A stretch of 45,033 nt of DNA, taken from NCBI GenBank assembly GCA_016794665.1, contig JAEUHB010000344.1, positions 1 through 45,033 on the forward strand, read 5' to 3'. This document shows positions 25,765 through 33,292 of this stretch, one piece after another. Position numbers and translations under genes: made by a program. Position 1 is the stretch's first letter, and every line of letters starts with the position of its first letter. Below the pieces are notes generated by a model, which saw nothing but the letters and a program-made list of their open reading frames with translations, searched no databases and was not told the DNA's origin. This stretch comes from Opitutaceae bacterium. Lineage in GTDB: Bacteria > Verrucomicrobiota > Verrucomicrobiia > Opitutales > Opitutaceae.

Positions 25765-26325
25765 TTAGACGAGCTTGCGGCGCGAAAAAGCGAGGAGCAC
25801 CAAAACAGATCCCATGAGTGCGAAGGTCGAGCCATCATCGGGCACTCCAGTGGTGGGAGGCGGAGGTGTTTGAGAACCACCAGCCATCGTAATGTGAGAA
25901 ATCCCTGGCTGCGAGATCAGGCTCTGGTCATTCGTCACGTAGAAGCCATTATATACGCCCCAATTCACGCCGGACGTATCCCATAGGATGTAACCGTTTG
26001 CTTGCTTCAGGGCGATCTGGGTAAAGGCTTGGCTACCCATGGGCGTCCACGTGAAGAGGGCACTCATTCCGTCCGGACTAAACGTGAACGCGATGGCAGA
26101 TGCACCCGGACCCGACTCCGTCGCCGGAAAATCCACTTTGTAGTATGGCAGCGTAATATTGCCTCCGAAGAGGGTGCCTTGACCTAGCGAATTGACGTTG
26201 AAGTAATTGTTTGGCGGCGTCGGCGACGTCCACGAGGCGGGAATGGTCGCGGCGGAGGCGGAACTTGACCACAAGCCCAGCACGACAGCGGCCAGCTTGA
26301 CTGAGGATGTGAGTGAGAATTTCAT
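25765..26325 (-). CDS. exported protein with VPDSG-CTERM-type sorting tail
   Basis: A 186-residue secreted protein. The signal peptide is MKFSLTSSVKLAAVVLGLW...SASA (1-25). The mature part is a small, aromatic and Gly/Ser/Thr-rich beta-type domain of unknown function (about 26-155), followed by a Pro-rich hinge. The C-terminal tail has VPDDGSTFALMG, a hydrophobic helix and a final RRK. This is the tripartite layout of the VPDSG-CTERM (PEP-CTERM-like) sorting signal of Verrucomicrobiota, with VPDD in place of VPDS. Such proteins are recognised by an exosortase-type enzyme and delivered to the surface; no exosortase is in this window. The ATG at 26325 is chosen because it gives the signal peptide; an upstream ATG at 26406 would add 27 residues that disrupt it. 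Confidence 0.8.
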   Translation of the reverse strand: MKFSLTSSVKLAAVVLGLWSSSASAATIPASWTSPTPPNNYFNVNSLGQGTLFGGNITLPYYKVDFPATESGPGASAIAFTFSPDGMSALFTWTPMGSQAFTQIALKQANGYILWDTSGVNWGVYNGFYVTNDQSLISQPGISHITMAGGSQTPPPPTTGVPDDGSTFALMGSVLVLLAFSRRKLV

Positions 26326-26411
26326 GATAGTAAGGTAGAACTCGGGAACTACCTGCTTGCCCTGCAATGCACGTGCCATGATGGCAATTTTGAATGATAA
26401 ATACATAACTA

Positions 26412-26440
26412 TTTATAAAACAAGTAATAGTAAATCTCAA
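26412..26440 (-). promoter_or_regulatory. promoter of the VPDSG-CTERM gene
   Basis: On the minus strand TTGAGA (26440-26435), a 17-base AT-rich spacer and TATAAA (26417-26412): 5 of 6 matches in each box at ideal spacing. It lies about 87-115 bases before the start codon, in an AT-rich island within a GC-rich genome. Confidence 0.6.
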
Positions 26441-26536
26441 AATTCCAACCCCGCAAGACAGCGAACACAAAGAGTGTAAACAATACAACCAACTATCAGG
26501 CCTAGTTCCACCAAGGAGACTATTTAATACTCTAAT

Positions 26537-26566
26537 ATTCTGCTACTTATAAAAGTAGCTTGTCAA
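26537..26566 (-). promoter_or_regulatory. second candidate promoter with dyad in its spacer
   Basis: On the minus strand a perfect -35 TTGACA (26566-26561), an 18-base spacer and a weaker -10 CAGAAT (26542-26537). The spacer is almost filled by the inverted repeat GCTACTT-TTAT-AAGTAGC (26559-26542), a placement typical of an operator. It would drive transcription toward the VPDSG-CTERM gene. The repeat could alternatively be a U-poor terminator of the protease gene, which ends at 26622 on the same strand. Confidence 0.4.
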
Positions 26567-26621
26567 AGACCACCTTACTCGCTGCACCAGTGCGTGCGGC
26601 CGCTAAAGGGCAAATGCTCGC

Positions 26622-28892
26622 CTAGTTGATTGCAACGGATCGCGAGGTAGGCTCGGTGTAAATCGATGCATCGTAAATGGTTCCAACCAACGGCGTAACC
26701 GCGGAGATCACTCCCGTGATCGTGCCTCTTTTTTTGGTTCGGGCAGACGACAGCACAACCCGGCCCGCGGAGTCGGTCTTGCCGCTGACCTTGGTCGAGG
26801 CAAGGCCCGACCACTGGACAGAAACCGTAACGCCCGCCACTGGCCGATCCAACCGATCTCTCACGAGGATGGTCGCCACGGCGCTGGTGCCGCTCGCGGC
26901 TTTGGCGGTCGTAAGCACATACTCTCGGACATCGACCGCCGAGTTAGGGTCCGCTGCGATCGAAACGGTCGCGGTCGCAGTCGCGGTGGCACCGGCGTTG
27001 TCGGTTACACGTAGTGAAACCGTGTAGGTCCCCGCAGTCGCGAAGGACTTGGACGGGGCGACAGCCGTCGAGGTAGTGCCATCGCCGAAATTCCACAAGT
27101 AAGCCGCTATGCTACCATCCGGGTCGTATGAACTTGCGCCTGAAAACGCGATCGCGACAGGGGCGGTGCCGGTGTTCTGATTCGAAGCAATAATCGCCAC
27201 AGGGGCCTGGTTTGCCGCAGCGTTGACCGTGATAACGACGGTTGATGTGCCGGTGAGGCCATCGTTGTCGGTTACCGTGAGGACGGCATTGTAGCTGCCG
27301 GGCGCGGTGTAGAGACAGCTGGCGTTCATCGAAGACGCAGTGGCGCCGTTGCCGAAGTTCCAGTGATAGGCCGCGATGGTGCCATCGGCGTCCGTCGAGT
27401 TCTGGCCGGAGAAATTCACGGAGAGCGTGCCGGTGCCGACGACCGAGGAAGCCGAGGCCACCGCGACGGGCGCCTGCCGAGCCGTTGTGGGCACGAGCGT
27501 GCCCGTGATCAGGTAGTTGCCCACGCTGCCATAGCTCGAATAGCTAGTCGCCGGATCTCCGCTGCCGAGACTGCTCAGGCGAAGGTAATAGCTGCCGGCT
27601 GTGAGCGTAGGCGTGAAGCTGGTGTTGACCAAGCTCGGCGCGCTCGTGAGCAGCACCTGGCCGGCGGAGTTTAGCAGCTCCGCCTTGAGCAGCAGATTGG
27701 GCGAGGGCGAGGGCGCAACCAAGTTGAGGGCGATGGCACCGTTGCCGGTGTCGAAGCGGAATACGTCGACATCCGTGCGCGACTCGATGGTGCCGCCATC
27801 GGCGACCGTGGGCCCGGCGAGCACGCTGGCGGTGGCGAGGTTGTTTCCGTGATCATCGGCGGCGATGGGCGCGTGCGTCGCGATGATGGCGAAGTCATCC
27901 TCAAGATTGTTGGCGTTGGCATACTCGCCCCGGCTGAACTGGACGAGCCCGCGGTAGTAACCGACACCCATGATCGGAGCCCAATCACCATGCCCGGTGT
28001 AATACTCCGTCGGAGACGCTCCGCCGAGACCGTCGTGGTTCAGGCCCATCGTGTGGCCGATCTCGTGCGAGGCTGCCTCGGCGATGTAGCGCGCGTCGTT
28101 GGCCAGCTGCTGGGTGAAAACCCAAGTCGGCGTGTCGGAATTCCAGCTGAATGACCCGACATAGCCGGAACCGCCGGCATTGGGATTATACCAATTCGTC
28201 GGGCTGATGACGACGCGGATGCCGTAAGCGGTGTCGGTCGACGCCATCTTGCGCAAGGATTCGATGCCAGGATCCTGCGTGGTCACATCGACAAGGAAGG
28301 GCGCGTAGTCCTCCGCGACTCGCTTCCAGATCGCGAGGATGGCGCCACGCTCGGCGTCGTTAAAGGTCGTCGCGTCACCATCAAGGTCGAACGGCGCGGA
28401 GACAATCGTCGCGCCGCCGGTGAAGGAGCTGTTCCAAATCGTGCCGGTGGTCGTGTGCCCCGTGAAGTCGAGGTAGATCACGCGCGTCGCACCCGGCAAG
28501 CTGTGCAGCTGGAACACATCCACGGTCGTGCCCGCGGCAATCTGGGCCGTCGAGGATGACGGCGTAATCGCGTTGCTCGGCGCTCTTGCGCCGGGCCGCA
28601 CGGCCAGTCCGTCGCAGGCATACGTCAGCCGGCCGTCCAGATCGACACCGAGCGAGGGCTGCGTGCGCAGCATCGTCGCGAGCCGCTGCGGGTCGAGGCC
28701 GTAGGCCCGCGCCACATCGGGCAGGCGATCAGCGAGGACCTCCGCGGCCCGCGCTCCCCGGGCGTGGGCCGGGAGCCGGACATTGGTGACAGGCTGCGCG
28801 CCGAGCTGCGACACAAAGCCGACTAAGGAGAGGGAGAAAACAGCAGCGCGGGAAACCGCGCGTAGATGCATTGAGGAGTAATTCGATGTCAT
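26622..28892 (-). CDS. secreted metzincin-type zinc protease with PKD domains
   Basis: A 756-residue exported protease. Signal peptide at about 1-32, then a propeptide-like region. The catalytic domain holds HEIGHTMGLNHD (H276, E277, H280, H286) and a downstream APIMGVGYYRGLVQFSRGEY Met-turn, i.e. the HExxHxxGxxHD metzincin signature. Then come a pre-peptidase C-terminal-like domain (about 345-465, DVFRFDTGNGAIALNL to AGSYYLRLSSLG), two PKD domains (about 475-560 with YHWNFGNG, and about 565-650 with YLWNFGDG) and a C-terminal Ig-like domain (VRDRLDRPVAGVTVSVQW). The ATG at 28892 has GGGAGG just upstream; the internal ATG at 28871 lacks one. It probably digests extracellular protein or processes surface proteins. 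It is transcribed divergently from pilin cassette 2. Confidence 0.88.
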   Translation of the reverse strand: MTSNYSSMHLRAVSRAAVFSLSLVGFVSQLGAQPVTNVRLPAHARGARAAEVLADRLPDVARAYGLDPQRLATMLRTQPSLGVDLDGRLTYACDGLAVRPGARAPSNAITPSSSTAQIAAGTTVDVFQLHSLPGATRVIYLDFTGHTTTGTIWNSSFTGGATIVSAPFDLDGDATTFNDAERGAILAIWKRVAEDYAPFLVDVTTQDPGIESLRKMASTDTAYGIRVVISPTNWYNPNAGGSGYVGSFSWNSDTPTWVFTQQLANDARYIAEAASHEIGHTMGLNHDGLGGASPTEYYTGHGDWAPIMGVGYYRGLVQFSRGEYANANNLEDDFAIIATHAPIAADDHGNNLATASVLAGPTVADGGTIESRTDVDVFRFDTGNGAIALNLVAPSPSPNLLLKAELLNSAGQVLLTSAPSLVNTSFTPTLTAGSYYLRLSSLGSGDPATSYSSYGSVGNYLITGTLVPTTARQAPVAVASASSVVGTGTLSVNFSGQNSTDADGTIAAYHWNFGNGATASSMNASCLYTAPGSYNAVLTVTDNDGLTGTSTVVITVNAAANQAPVAIIASNQNTGTAPVAIAFSGASSYDPDGSIAAYLWNFGDGTTSTAVAPSKSFATAGTYTVSLRVTDNAGATATATATVSIAADPNSAVDVREYVLTTAKAASGTSAVATILVRDRLDRPVAGVTVSVQWSGLASTKVSGKTDSAGRVVLSSARTKKRGTITGVISAVTPLVGTIYDASIYTEPTSRSVAIN

Positions 28893-29264
28893 GCGCCTCC
28901 CGGATTGTTGACGCGCACGTTTCGTGGGAACCGGAAAACCTACGCACGACGCCCTGCGAGGTCTCCGCAGGCAGGCCCGCAGGCTATTCTCTTTCAGCTA
29001 TTTGCGAACGACTTCGTCCATTCCCGCGGCAGCCACCTTGACCCACGCTTGACGAATCAGGTGTATTCGCGCCCGCGCTACGTTCGTTCCGACTGCATTC
29101 GGCGCGATACGGCACTGGAGCGCAGCGCCGACGGAAGCAGCACAGAGCCGCGCGCAACAATTTCACAACCCGCCGGTGCTTTCGCACCTATCGCGCTTAG
29201 GCCTGAATCAAATCACCATCCGCCTCTAACCGCGACGGCGCGGGTCGATTACAATGTCGCCGCC
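28893..29264. other. divergent intergenic region between protease and pilin cassette 2
   Basis: A stretch of 372 bases without a supported gene. A frame open on the plus strand through it has no recognisable protein. It holds the GGGAGG ribosome binding site of the protease gene (minus strand) at its left edge and a candidate plus-strand promoter at 29038-29067. No structured RNA motif was recognised. Confidence 0.6.
29038..29067 (+). promoter_or_regulatory. candidate promoter of pilin cassette 2
   Basis: TTGACC (29038-29043), an 18-base spacer and TGTATT (29062-29067): 5 of 6 and 4 of 6 matches. It lies 198-227 bases before the first pilin start, leaving a long leader. Confidence 0.35.
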
Positions 29265-29747
29265 ATGAGACCACCCCCGCCCCATCCAATGTCACCGCGC
29301 CGCTCGCGCCGCCACGCGGCAGGATTCACCATTCTGGAGGTGGCAATGGCGACGTTTGTGATGGCACTCGGCATCGCGACTTCGATCATCGCGATGCAGG
29401 CCGGCTTCAAGCACCTCGATCTCGCACGCGGCACGACCCTCGCGTCGCAAATCATCCAGAGCGAGATGGAGCGCATCCGCCTGATGAGCTGGACGGGCGT
29501 CACGGCGCTGCCGGCTTCGGAGACATTCGACGGCGGCACGTTTTTCAGCACAAGCAACAAAGTCGTCGGCAAGTTTTCGGTCACCCGCACGGTGACAGCC
29601 GACGCGACCCGGCCGACCGAGGCCCGCGATATCGTCGTCCGCGTCTCTTGGAACGGTTACGACGGCCGCCCCCACGTGCGCAGCTTTAACTGCACCTACG
29701 CCAAGAACGGTCTCTATGACTACTACTACACGATTGCCCACCCGTGA
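29265..29747 (+). CDS. type IV prepilin-like minor pilin, cassette 2 gene 1
   Basis: A 160-residue minor pilin, paralogue of the gene at 22993. The leader is Pro/Arg-rich and the processing site is RHAAG|FTILEVAMATFVMALGI near residue 24. Both paralogues share GFKHLDLARGTTLASQIIQ-like and MERIRLMSW-like segments (here in full, in cassette 1 as ALDTARHL and LERLRLKSW) and WNGYDGRPHVRSF near the end. The C-terminus is TYAKNGLYDYYYTIAHP. The ATG at 29265 is used; ATG at 29289 would give a shorter leader and cannot be excluded. No Shine-Dalgarno sequence precedes either. Confidence 0.85.
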   Translation: MRPPPPHPMSPRRSRRHAAGFTILEVAMATFVMALGIATSIIAMQAGFKHLDLARGTTLASQIIQSEMERIRLMSWTGVTALPASETFDGGTFFSTSNKVVGKFSVTRTVTADATRPTEARDIVVRVSWNGYDGRPHVRSFNCTYAKNGLYDYYYTIAHP

Positions 29748-30294
29748 GGCGGCGCGCCGCCGGGCGGGCGGATTCACCCTCGTCGAAATCCTGATCGGCT
29801 CGACGCTGTCCGCGTTCATCCTCGCCGGCATCCTCACGGTTTTCCTCTTCCTCGGACGCGGCGGCGCCAACGTCCGCAACTACTCCGACATGGAATCCCA
29901 GGCCCGGAAGGCCCTCGAGGTCTTCGCGGAGGACGTGCGCCAAGCCGGCTCCATCACGTGGACCAGCAGCACGCAGTTCTCCATCGTCGTGAACGCCGTG
30001 AGCGTGACCTACCAATACGACAGCGGCTCCGGCCTTTTCACGCGGACGGCTTCGAGCGTCACCCGCACCCTCATCAGCGGGATCTCGCCGGGCACGTTCA
30101 CGTTTCGCGCGTTCAACGTCGCGGGCACCGAGCTGCCCCTCGCCACCTCGGCCAACCTCACCGCCGCCAGCTCCAGCACCAAGCAGCTGCAGATTTCCCT
30201 CGAGGCCTCGCGCACCAACACGACCGTCGTCGCCGCCACCAACGCGGTGCTCTCCGCGCGCTTCATCCTTCGCAACAAGATCGTCACCGCCTGA
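29716..30294 (+). CDS. type IV prepilin-like minor pilin, cassette 2 gene 2
   Basis: A 192-residue minor pilin, paralogue of the gene at 23444. The leader is basic and the site is RAGG|FTLVEILIGSTLSAFILAGIL near residue 19. YSDMESQARKALEVFAEDVRQAGS follows, and the C-terminal ARFILRNKIVTA matches the cassette 1 ending. The ATG at 29716 lies 32 bases inside the preceding gene, exactly in the TATGAC codons of its GLYDY motif, as in cassette 1. The next gene starts 6 bases after the stop rather than overlapping. Confidence 0.86.
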   Translation: MTTTTRLPTREAARRRAGGFTLVEILIGSTLSAFILAGILTVFLFLGRGGANVRNYSDMESQARKALEVFAEDVRQAGSITWTSSTQFSIVVNAVSVTYQYDSGSGLFTRTASSVTRTLISGISPGTFTFRAFNVAGTELPLATSANLTAASSSTKQLQISLEASRTNTTVVAATNAVLSARFILRNKIVTA

Positions 30295-30300
30295 TCCACC

Positions 30301-31749
30301 ATGCGCAACCACCACGCCCGCGTCCCCCGCCGCGACCGCGGCGCCCTCCTGATTGTCGCGATGATCCTCACCGCGGTCATCGGCATCTCGCTGGTCACCT
30401 ATGTCCAGCTTGGCCGCACGAGCCTGTCGATCTCGAACCGCGCGCTCTACAACAACGCGGCGATGAACCTCGCCGAGAACGGGCTCGAGGAGGCGATGTA
30501 TTCCATCAACAAGAAGATCGCCGACTCCTCCTACAGCTGGACCGCCAACGGCTGGACCGCCGCCAACTCCGGCGCCGATATGCAGCGCACCCTGCCCTCC
30601 TCCGGCAGCTACAGCTTCGACCAGAACTCGACCGGCACCGCCCGCGTCTACGTCTACGGCTACGCCGGCGCCGCGCCCAAGGTCGTCGCCCGCTCCACCG
30701 TCACGCTCGGCGGAGGCACGAGCCGCACCATTGAGAAATGGGTCGAGATCCAGCTCCGCAAAACCTCCAAGTTCGCCAACGGACTCGTCGCCAAGCAGAG
30801 CGTGACGTTTTCGGGCACCAACGCCTCGGTCAACAGCTGGAACTCCGATCCCGACAACAATCCCGCCACGGCCGCCATTCCCTACAGCACTGCGGTGAAG
30901 AACGACAAGGGCTCCGTCGGCAGCATCTCCGTCTCGGTCGACGCCATCCTCGTGCAAAACGCCGACATCTGGGGCTACGCCGCCACCGGCGGCTCGTTGC
31001 CAGCCGTCGGCCCCAACGGCCTCGTCGGTCCCTTTGGCACCGCCAGTGGCACGATGAACATGGCAAACGTGTCCACGGACTTCACCGCCAGCTTTGATCC
31101 CGTCGCCGCGCCCACCACCACGGCGTATTCCCTCGGGGGAATTTCCAGCGGCATGAACCTGCCTCGCACCGGCGACGTCGCCGCCGCCGACGGCAAATAC
31201 TACTACACGGCGACCCAGATCAATTTTAACAACGCGACCTTCGCCATTCAGAAGCTCAATGCCGGCGATCCGTCGCCCAAGGTCGTGCTCACGCTCACCA
31301 GCACGACCACGAGCATCAGCATCGGCGGTGGCAGCGGCGCCCTCAACGTGCAGACTGGCGCCACGCTGGAAATCTACGCCCCGGGCGACATCAGCATCGC
31401 GGGTAACGGTATCATGAACGGCGGCACCACCGCGGGCACATCAAATCAGCCCATCAACCTCCAAATCTGGGGCACCAAGACTTCGGGCATCCAGGACATC
31501 ACCATCGCGGGCAACGGCGCACTGAGCGCGGTCGTGTATGCCCCGAACGGCTCGCTGAAAATCAACGGCAATGGCGACGTGATGGGTTCGTTCGTCGCCA
31601 ACGACATCCGCCTCGTCGGCAACGCGGCCTTTCACTACGACGAGTCGCTCGGCAACTTTGGCGGCGCCAATCCCTATCGCGTCTCCGGCTGGAAAGAACT
31701 CACCACCGCCGCCGCCCGCGCCACCTACGCGAGCGTGCTCAGTTTCTGA
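30301..31749 (+). CDS. PilX-like pilus-associated protein, cassette 2 gene 3
   Basis: A 482-residue paralogue of the gene at 24067. The PilX-type N-terminus is RDRGALLIVAMILTAVIGISLVTYVQLG, then MNLAENGLEEAMYSIN. The middle contains FANGLVAKQSVTFSGTNASVNSWNSDPDNNP, nearly the same wording as cassette 1 (FANALVAKDSIVFSGTTTS). The C-terminal repeat domain carries ISIAGNGIMNGG, ITIAGNGALSAVVYAPNGSLKINGNGDVMGS and LVGNAAFHYDESL. It would anchor in the inner membrane before pilus incorporation. Followed by a terminator, so cassette 2 is a self-contained unit. Confidence 0.82.
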   Translation: MRNHHARVPRRDRGALLIVAMILTAVIGISLVTYVQLGRTSLSISNRALYNNAAMNLAENGLEEAMYSINKKIADSSYSWTANGWTAANSGADMQRTLPSSGSYSFDQNSTGTARVYVYGYAGAAPKVVARSTVTLGGGTSRTIEKWVEIQLRKTSKFANGLVAKQSVTFSGTNASVNSWNSDPDNNPATAAIPYSTAVKNDKGSVGSISVSVDAILVQNADIWGYAATGGSLPAVGPNGLVGPFGTASGTMNMANVSTDFTASFDPVAAPTTTAYSLGGISSGMNLPRTGDVAAADGKYYYTATQINFNNATFAIQKLNAGDPSPKVVLTLTSTTTSISIGGGSGALNVQTGATLEIYAPGDISIAGNGIMNGGTTAGTSNQPINLQIWGTKTSGIQDITIAGNGALSAVVYAPNGSLKINGNGDVMGSFVANDIRLVGNAAFHYDESLGNFGGANPYRVSGWKELTTAAARATYASVLSF

Positions 31750-31766
31750 CGAACTTTTTGCGAACT

Positions 31767-31804
31767 AGGGCCAAATGGCGCTAGGTCCACCGAGGCCCTT
31801 TTTC
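31767..31804 (+). terminator. rho-independent terminator of cassette 2
   Basis: Arms AGGGCC (31767-31772) and GGCCCT (31794-31799) with a 21-base loop, followed by TTTTTCT. It lies 18 bases past the stop of the PilX-like gene and before the third cassette. Confidence 0.55.
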
Positions 31805-31853
31805 TGCCCGAAAGAATCTACAGCACAGACTCACAATGCCGTAGACTAGCGGT

Positions 31854-32498
31854 GTGTTCGCCCCATCGCATCTCCCACAGCGAAAAATCGCCACCCCGGC
31901 TTCTCGCCTCGGCTTCACACTCGCTGAGATAATGATCGCGCTGCTCGTGCTGGCGACAGCACTCGGCGCGTTTCTCGGCACCTTCATCCATTCGCGGCGG
32001 GTGACCGAGGCGAGCGTCATCCATGCCGCCGCCACGAGCTTGGTCTACGGGCTCGTGGAGCAAATCAAGGGCTTGGATTACAACACGCTGCTACCGAGCA
32101 GCGCCACGGATCCGGACGCGCCAGTCGGCAAGACCCCCCCTTATGTGCGTCTGCGGGTCAATCAGGACCTTTCCGTGTGGCTGATGGCAGTCTACACCGC
32201 CGCGCCCGGCACGCCCGCGGCCCCGACCACCACTCCGGCGGCCACCGCCACCGCCGCGAGCCTCAGCGCAATCGATAACGTGATCGGCCCGCTTCCGCTT
32301 TCCACAGCAACAGGCAGCCGCTCCCAGCAACTTTCCGTGAATATCTGGCTCTGGATAGACGAGATCCCCAGCACCAGCACAGACGTGGAAGAGGTGAAGA
32401 AGATCACAATCGTCTATACCACGACATTCAACGACGGCCTCCGGGTTCGCAGCATCCGCGACCGCGAGGTTGTAATCCGCTCGCGCTACGACCAATGA
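31854..32498 (+). CDS. type IV prepilin-like minor pilin, cassette 3 gene 1
   Basis: A 214-residue prepilin. It starts with GTG at 31854 and has a processing motif SRLG|FTLAEIMIALLVLATALGAFLGTF near residue 20. A Thr/Ala/Pro-rich loop (about 120-140) interrupts the globular part, and a C-terminal beta segment ends RDREVVIRSRYDQ. It belongs to the PilV/GspI-like group but is clearly divergent from the genes heading cassettes 1 and 2, lacking the GLYDY ending. Its stop overlaps the next start as ATGA. The gene lies about 50 bases beyond the terminator of cassette 2, so it may have its own promoter, but none is convincing. Confidence 0.82.
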   Translation: MFAPSHLPQRKIATPASRLGFTLAEIMIALLVLATALGAFLGTFIHSRRVTEASVIHAAATSLVYGLVEQIKGLDYNTLLPSSATDPDAPVGKTPPYVRLRVNQDLSVWLMAVYTAAPGTPAAPTTTPAATATAASLSAIDNVIGPLPLSTATGSRSQQLSVNIWLWIDEIPSTSTDVEEVKKITIVYTTTFNDGLRVRSIRDREVVIRSRYDQ

Positions 32499-33286
32499 AA
32501 ACTGCATCCCGCAAGGCCGCACGCTGCGGCGGCTTCACGCTCGTCGAGACGATGATCACGGTTGGCGTGATGGTAGTCGTCATGGCCGGCGCCTTGGGTA
32601 TATTTGTCACCGGCCTTCGCGCGATGTATAAGGATATGCAGCGACTCGCGACCGACTCGAAATTGCGTGCACTCACGCTCCAGATTGCGAAGGAGACGCT
32701 CGATTCGTCAGAGTTCTACGTCTTCGACGATTACGCGAAGCTCGACGGTTCAGTCGACTTGGCGGCCGACGTCGCCGTCCTGTCTCCCGACGTCTACGCC
32801 ACGCAAGTGGCCTACGGCGACTGTCTCGTCCTGGTCACGCGCATCAACGTCGATGACAATTCCAACGTCCGCCAGATCCGCATCTACTATCGCGACACGA
32901 CGAACCCCAACAACACAGCGGCCATCCGCTACTACGAAGGCACCGACTACGGATCCAGCGGCACCACGACGTCGCTGACCACGCTACTGAACGCGATCAA
33001 CCTCAGCGCCAATCCGGCGATCACGGGTTCGCGCATCCTCGCAGCGACTACACGGGGCCGGCCAATGCCGTCGACGACCCACTATTGCCCGATCGCCACA
33101 CCCACGCCATTCGGCAGCACGTGCACCCACACCACGGACTACTACCCCATATTTTCGACCGAATCGGCCACGACGACGCCGACCTGCGAGAGCGTGGCCA
33201 TCAATGTGGAGGTAATCAACGGCACCACCTCCATGAACCAACTTTCGAGCTCAAGCTTCAACTATACCATCTCGCCTCGGAGGTAA
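32495..33286 (+). CDS. type IV prepilin-like minor pilin, cassette 3 gene 2
   Basis: A 263-residue prepilin with processing motif RCGG|FTLVETMITVGVMVVVMAGAL near residue 13, the shortest leader of the set. A PilW/PulJ-like helix follows (YKDMQRLATDSKLRALTLQIAKE). The globular part has two Cys pairs toward the C-terminus (HYCPIATPTPFGSTC and a later TPTCES) that could form disulfides. It overlaps the previous gene by ATGA and is 6 bases from the giant gene that follows. Confidence 0.83.
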   Translation: MKTASRKAARCGGFTLVETMITVGVMVVVMAGALGIFVTGLRAMYKDMQRLATDSKLRALTLQIAKETLDSSEFYVFDDYAKLDGSVDLAADVAVLSPDVYATQVAYGDCLVLVTRINVDDNSNVRQIRIYYRDTTNPNNTAAIRYYEGTDYGSSGTTTSLTTLLNAINLSANPAITGSRILAATTRGRPMPSTTHYCPIATPTPFGSTCTHTTDYYPIFSTESATTTPTCESVAINVEVINGTTSMNQLSSSSFNYTISPRR

Positions 33287-33292
33287 TCCACC

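Noticed and set aside
28905..29264. Plus-strand frame extending the cassette 2 pilin upstream
   Set aside because: A 120-residue leader before the prepilin site would be abnormal; the region looks non-coding and contains a candidate promoter.
29686..30957. Minus-strand frame of about 423 codons opposite pilin cassette 2
   Set aside because: Antisense to three well-supported pilus genes; Gly/Val/Asp-rich shadow composition.
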